This document shows positions 60,844-64,000 of a stretch of 64,000 bases of DNA, one piece after another. The position numbers and the translations under genes were made by a program. Origin of the DNA: Phytohabitans sp036906915. GTDB lineage: Bacteria; Actinomycetota; Actinomycetes; Mycobacteriales; Micromonosporaceae. The stretch covers positions 21,007 to 85,006 of the forward strand of contig NZ_JBAKHX010000031.1 in the NCBI RefSeq assembly GCF_036906915.1. Direction: 5' to 3'. The notes beneath the pieces are model-generated. The model was not told where the DNA came from. It saw nothing but the letters and a program-made list of their open reading frames with translations, and did not search any database. Each line of letters begins with the position of its first letter. Position 1 is the stretch's first letter.

Positions 60844-61856
60844 GGCCTCGCCCCTTCGCGCTCGGCGGCGTACTCGGCGACCAGCTGAGCGATCACAGCC
60901 GGCTCGGCGTTTCCACCCGTGAGCACGACACCGATGTCGGCGAACGACCCGCTCGCGGCCAAGCGCAGCGCACCGGCCAGCCCGGCCGCGCCGGACGGCT
61001 CGAGCAGCAGCTTGGTGTGGAAGAGCCCGAGCAACATCGCCCGGCCGATGTCGCCGTCGTCCACCCGTACGACGCCCGCGATCCGGTCCCGGACGATCTC
61101 GAACGGAAGACTCCCGACCAGCGACGGCCTGAGTCCGTCGGCGAGCGTGGGCGCCGGCGGCACGCTGATGCGACGACCGGCGGCAAGACTCTGCCCCAAC
61201 GAGTCGCATCCAACGGGCTCCACGCCGTACACGGCGGTGGCGCGACCCTCAACCGTGAGGCACGCACCAGCCACCCCGCCACCGCCGCCGACGGGGACGA
61301 CGATGGCGTCCAGCCGGGTGCCGCGCCGGCCAGCCTCTTCGACCAGCTCCCACGTCGCGCTGCCCTGCCCGGCGATCACATCCGGATGGTCGTACGCGTC
61401 CAGGAGGGCGTCACCACTCGTCGCCCGCAACCGGTCGACGACCTCCAGCCGTTCCTCCACCGTCGTGCCGGCCAGCTCCACCCGGCCGCCGCACGCCTCG
61501 ATGCTGGCAACCTTGCTCGCCGGCGCGTCGAATGGAAGCACCGTCGTGGCGGTCAGGCCGTACCGCTCGGCGGCCATCGCGACGGCGAGCGCATGGTTGC
61601 CCGTGCTCTGCGCGACCACGCCTCGATGCGCACCCTGCTTGGCGATCTGGTCAACCGCTCGCAGCGCTCCCCGAAACTTGTACGACCCGCCGGTCTGGAG
61701 GTTTTCCGCCTTCAACCACAGGCGCACGCCCGCGATCTGGTCCAATGCGGTCGAGCGGACCAGCGGCGTGTCCACCACCCGGTCGCGTAGCCACCAGGCC
61801 GCCGCCTCCACGTCGTCGCGGCGCACACCCCCGTGCGACAGCAACCTGTTCGCCAA
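60840..61856 (-). CDS. PLP-dependent serine/threonine dehydratase or racemase family protein
   Basis: About 338 residues of fold-type II. Schiff-base Lys in TGGSYKFRGAL, substrate loop in AQSTGNHALAVAM, Gly loop in VPVGGGGGVAGA. There is no ACT regulatory domain. TTG 61856 is chosen because GGGGGAGGAAC lies 5 bases before it; the longer frame upstream is not protein-like. Sequences of this class include threonine deaminase, serine dehydratase, and serine or threo-3-hydroxyaspartate racemases. Coupled to the D-Ala-D-X ligase, it may make or remove the D-amino acid used by the ligase. Confidence 0.85.
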   Translation of the reverse strand: MANRLLSHGGVRRDDVEAAAWWLRDRVVDTPLVRSTALDQIAGVRLWLKAENLQTGGSYKFRGALRAVDQIAKQGAHRGVVAQSTGNHALAVAMAAERYGLTATTVLPFDAPASKVASIEACGGRVELAGTTVEERLEVVDRLRATSGDALLDAYDHPDVIAGQGSATWELVEEAGRRGTRLDAIVVPVGGGGGVAGACLTVEGRATAVYGVEPVGCDSLGQSLAAGRRISVPPAPTLADGLRPSLVGSLPFEIVRDRIAGVVRVDDGDIGRAMLLGLFHTKLLLEPSGAAGLAGALRLAASGSFADIGVVLTGGNAEPAVIAQLVAEYAAEREGARP

Positions 61857-62001
61857 CGTTCCTCCCCCGATCGCAGCGGTTCCCCCATACAGACCGACGG
61901 GCAGCCCCGTGCGTTGGCTGCGTTGGCGAAGGTTCCTATGACATGGTTCACATGAGGCAACCAAGCGTGTTCGCGACCGGAACCGACGTCCCGGAGCCGG
62001 T

Positions 62002-62196
62002 TTACGTATCGTCGTCCTGGACGGTCAGCGTTCCGTAGGCGTCGCCGACCGGCACGGGCTTCGCCGTACGCCAGACAAGCTCGAAACCTGATCCGCTGCT
62101 GCGTAGCTGCCAGCCATCCGGCAACGGCGTGACGGTCGACGCGCCGCCACCCGGCCTGACCGGATCCGCCCATGCGGCTCCACTGCCGCCCAACAT
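62002..62196 (-). CDS. Short ORF, possible secreted-protein fragment
   Basis: A 64-codon frame starting LGGSGAAWADP after an Arg-rich stretch and containing STVTPLPDGWQLRSSGSGFE. It could be a tiny secreted protein (signal-like ARRSLMLGGSGAAWA) or the remains of a larger one. Same strand as and 36 bases beyond the GT4 gene. No family recognised. Confidence 0.35.
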   Translation of the reverse strand: MLGGSGAAWADPVRPGGGASTVTPLPDGWQLRSSGSGFELVWRTAKPVPVGDAYGTLTVQDDDT

Positions 62197-62232
62197 CAGC
62201 GATCGCCGCGCCGAATGGTGAGAACCGCCGTC

Positions 62233-63465
62233 CTACGCCGCCGCGGCCGTGGCTGTCTGGCGCCCGCGCGGGGCCGCCACGTGGTGGCCGAGGGTGCGAC
62301 GGTATGTGTCGAGGGTGCGTTGTGCGGCCTGGTGCCAGGAGTACTCGAGGCGAGCCCGTTCGATGCCGGCGAGGCCGTAGGCGCCGCGCAGTTCCGGATC
62401 CGTCAGCAGCGCGTGGATCGTCGCGACGAGCTGCGCGGGCGAACCGGGTGGGATCAGTCTGCCGACGGTTCCGTCGGTTACCGCCTCGGAGAGGCCGCCG
62501 GTGGCGGCGGCCATGACCGGCACGCCACAGGCCATGGCTTCGAGGGCCGCGCGGTTGAGGGAGGCGTGTGACGGTGTACAGACCAGCAGGTCGGCCGAGC
62601 GGTACCAGCCTGGCATGTCGCGGTACGGGACAGCGCCGGTCAGCCGGAGCCGGTCGTGCGTGCCGGTGTTGACGGCGCTGGCTCTTAGCGCCGCCGCGTG
62701 GGGGCCGAGTCCGCGCGAGGGCGGAGGGGGCCGGCCGATGATCACCAGCTCGGTGTCGGGAAGGCCTGGCAGCGCGGCGACGGTGTCGGCGAAGCCGTTC
62801 GACGGGATCAGCTGTCCGACGGCGAGGATCCGGTGCGGCCGGCGCCGGTTCCAGGCGGGCCCGCTGGGCTGGAACTGCGCGGTGTCCACGCCCGGCGGTA
62901 TGACGGACACTTTCGTTCGGGGAATGCCGAGGCGCCGCATGTGGTGCGCGTCGCTGTGGGACAGCGCCAGGACGGCGTCGGCCTCACCGGCCGCGGCCTG
63001 TTCGACGCGGCGCCGGAACGCCGCGACCCGGTCGCCTTGGCCGTGATCGCCCAGCGGCTCGGCCACACCGTGGAACGTCACGACCGTGGGACGGCTGGTC
63101 ATCTTCTTGGCGACCAACGCGGCCACCGCGGACGGCCACGTGTGGGCATGGACGACGTCGGGCGCCCAGTCGTCTCGCCATGACCGGTCCAGCCACTGCC
63201 CGAAGGGGTTGAGGTGGCACAGCTGTTCGCCGGGGTGCGCCGTACGGGCAGGACCGATCGGCGCGTTGACCAGGGTTATCCCGTCGGCGTCCGTGGCCTG
63301 CTCCGGCTGCGAAGGGCTGGACCGCCGGGTATAGACGCGGACGTCGTGGCCGAGGCGAGCCAGCGCGGCGGACAGTTCCGTCATGTGCACGGCCGATCCG
63401 GTTATCCAGTCGCGGCTTCCGGCGCGCAGCGGTCGTTGGTCCACTGACACCACGGCGATGCGCAT
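62233..63465 (-). CDS. GT4-family glycosyltransferase
   Basis: A 410-residue GT-B enzyme. N-terminal MRIAVVSVDQRPLRAG, HAHTWPSAVAAL acceptor region, VSVIPPGVDTAQF, and donor motif HASLNRAALEAMACGVPVMA (E-x7-E variant: the first Glu region reads ASLNRAALE). It resembles MshA/PimB-type transferases of actinobacteria. ATG 63465 with GGGAGA; the open frame further upstream is not protein-like. Substrate unknown; possibly a cell-envelope glycan. Confidence 0.9.
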   Translation of the reverse strand: MRIAVVSVDQRPLRAGSRDWITGSAVHMTELSAALARLGHDVRVYTRRSSPSQPEQATDADGITLVNAPIGPARTAHPGEQLCHLNPFGQWLDRSWRDDWAPDVVHAHTWPSAVAALVAKKMTSRPTVVTFHGVAEPLGDHGQGDRVAAFRRRVEQAAAGEADAVLALSHSDAHHMRRLGIPRTKVSVIPPGVDTAQFQPSGPAWNRRRPHRILAVGQLIPSNGFADTVAALPGLPDTELVIIGRPPPPSRGLGPHAAALRASAVNTGTHDRLRLTGAVPYRDMPGWYRSADLLVCTPSHASLNRAALEAMACGVPVMAAATGGLSEAVTDGTVGRLIPPGSPAQLVATIHALLTDPELRGAYGLAGIERARLEYSWHQAAQRTLDTYRRTLGHHVAAPRGRQTATAAAA

Positions 63466-63541
63466 CGACGTTCTCCCGGACTCGTGACCTAATCGAGATC
63501 TGGCCGTGATGTTCCCGGTATCGTCGTCGCGGAAACCCGGA

Positions 63542-64000
63542 TCAGAGGCTCTCCGTGCCATAACGCGGCGGGACCACGCAGACGGCCAAGGCCATCTCGG
63601 CGACGAACCGTGGTGCGGCTGCCGCTTCCAGCTGCCCGGTCGCGACATCGGTCGCGGCGCCGTGCAGGATGTGGTGCAGGGCGCTGGCCAGCAGGTCGGC
63701 CGCGATGTCGGCGCGGAACACGCCTTCGACCTGGCCCCGGCGGATCAAGTCATGAACCCGCTGCTCCGGCTTGGCATGCAGCTCGTGCACGCGGCCCGGG
63801 GGCAGGGTGGCCTGCGCCGCCTGCAGGACCGAGGCGGCCTGGGCGATCAACAGCCAACCGGATTCCATGAGCGCGCGAAGTCCGTCGCGGGGGTCACGGG
63901 TGAGGTCGACGGCCGCCAACACCTCGTCGCCCTGGGTCAGCAGTCGGATCAACGCGGCTTCGACCAGGGCCTCTCGGGACGGGAAGTGCCCGTACAGGGT
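63542..64000 (-). CDS. TetR-family transcriptional regulator, partial (5' end outside window)
   Basis: The window begins inside the recognition helix (TLYGHFPSREALVEA), followed by a complete ligand-binding half of about 135 residues (for example VHDLIRRGQVEGVFRADIAADLLASALHHIL, quoted by theme). Typical of TetR repressors in which the YGHF motif follows the helix-turn-helix. Target unknown; it faces away from the GT4 gene by 76 bases on the same strand. Confidence 0.9.
   Translation of the reverse strand, partial: TLYGHFPSREALVEAALIRLLTQGDEVLAAVDLTRDPRDGLRALMESGWLLIAQAASVLQAAQATLPPGRVHELHAKPEQRVHDLIRRGQVEGVFRADIAADLLASALHHILHGAATDVATGQLEAAAAPRFVAEMALAVCVVPPRYGTESL

Overview
The window is high-GC DNA with dense coding, strong G/C preference at third codon positions, frequent GTG/TTG starts, twin-arginine and lipoprotein exports, FurA-KatG, an MhuD-type heme oxygenase and many sugar ABC importers. 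This fits a soil-type actinobacterium. A filamentous Micromonosporaceae-like genome (Actinoplanes/Micromonospora/Dactylosporangium group) is my inference, not a demonstrated assignment. No rRNA, tRNA, CRISPR array, phage or insertion sequence was seen.

Layout. 1-2.9 kb: a CUT1 sugar ABC importer (two permeases and a Tat-type binding lipoprotein, all minus strand) with LacI-type operator motifs upstream. 3-10 kb: small enzymes (ABM-fold protein, inositol monophosphatase relative, HAD hydrolase, M23 peptidase, aminoglycoside-phosphotransferase-fold protein), a copper monooxygenase lipoprotein, and a scar where an MMPL transporter and a histidine kinase have both lost their 5' ends beside an intact NarL-type regulator. 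10-20 kb: secreted RCC1 propeller, serine hydrolase, DEAD-box RNA helicase with a DbpA tail, phytanoyl-CoA dioxygenase with divergent AraC regulator, ROK regulator under a perfect 30-bp palindrome, UvrA-like ATPase. 19.8-25.5 kb: a heme-centred stretch (MhuD-like heme oxygenase, two P450s, FurA, KatG). 25.5-27.5 kb: a LysR regulator divergent from a PLP-dependent deaminase. 27.6-34.2 kb: plant-wall degradation (GH6 cellulase, CE15 glucuronoyl esterase with CBM2, RraA-type aldolase) interleaved with a methyltransferase and an MFS exporter. 35.7-44.3 kb: a rhamnogalacturonan-type utilisation locus (PL26-like lyase, Lpl/Ytc-type ABC importer, YesL, YesU, LacI). 44.4-58.3 kb: phosphoesterase, MarR/flavin monooxygenase pair, secreted propeller protein, two-component system divergent from a small lipoprotein operon, cyclophilin, membrane protein, DUF2461, a HipA-like/DUF3037 pair, a D-aminoacylase-type amidohydrolase and a PNPOx-fold protein. 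58.6-64 kb: a MurG-like transferase facing a D-Ala-D-X ligase and a PLP enzyme, then a GT4 glycosyltransferase and a partial TetR regulator.

Two themes run through the window. First, plant polysaccharide use: importers, lyases, esterase and cellulase, with operator-like inverted repeats of the LacI type in front of several. Second, erosion: at least five genes survive only as C-terminal stubs (MMPL, histidine kinase, VOC, a PaiB-like regulator and an unidentified one). Two copies of a long palindromic element with matching changes in both arms sit at 2.97 and 31.59 kb, each just 3' of a minus-strand gene. The most unusual gene set is the PLP enzyme/ligase/MurG-like group at 58.6-61.9 kb, which could alter a peptidoglycan precursor.
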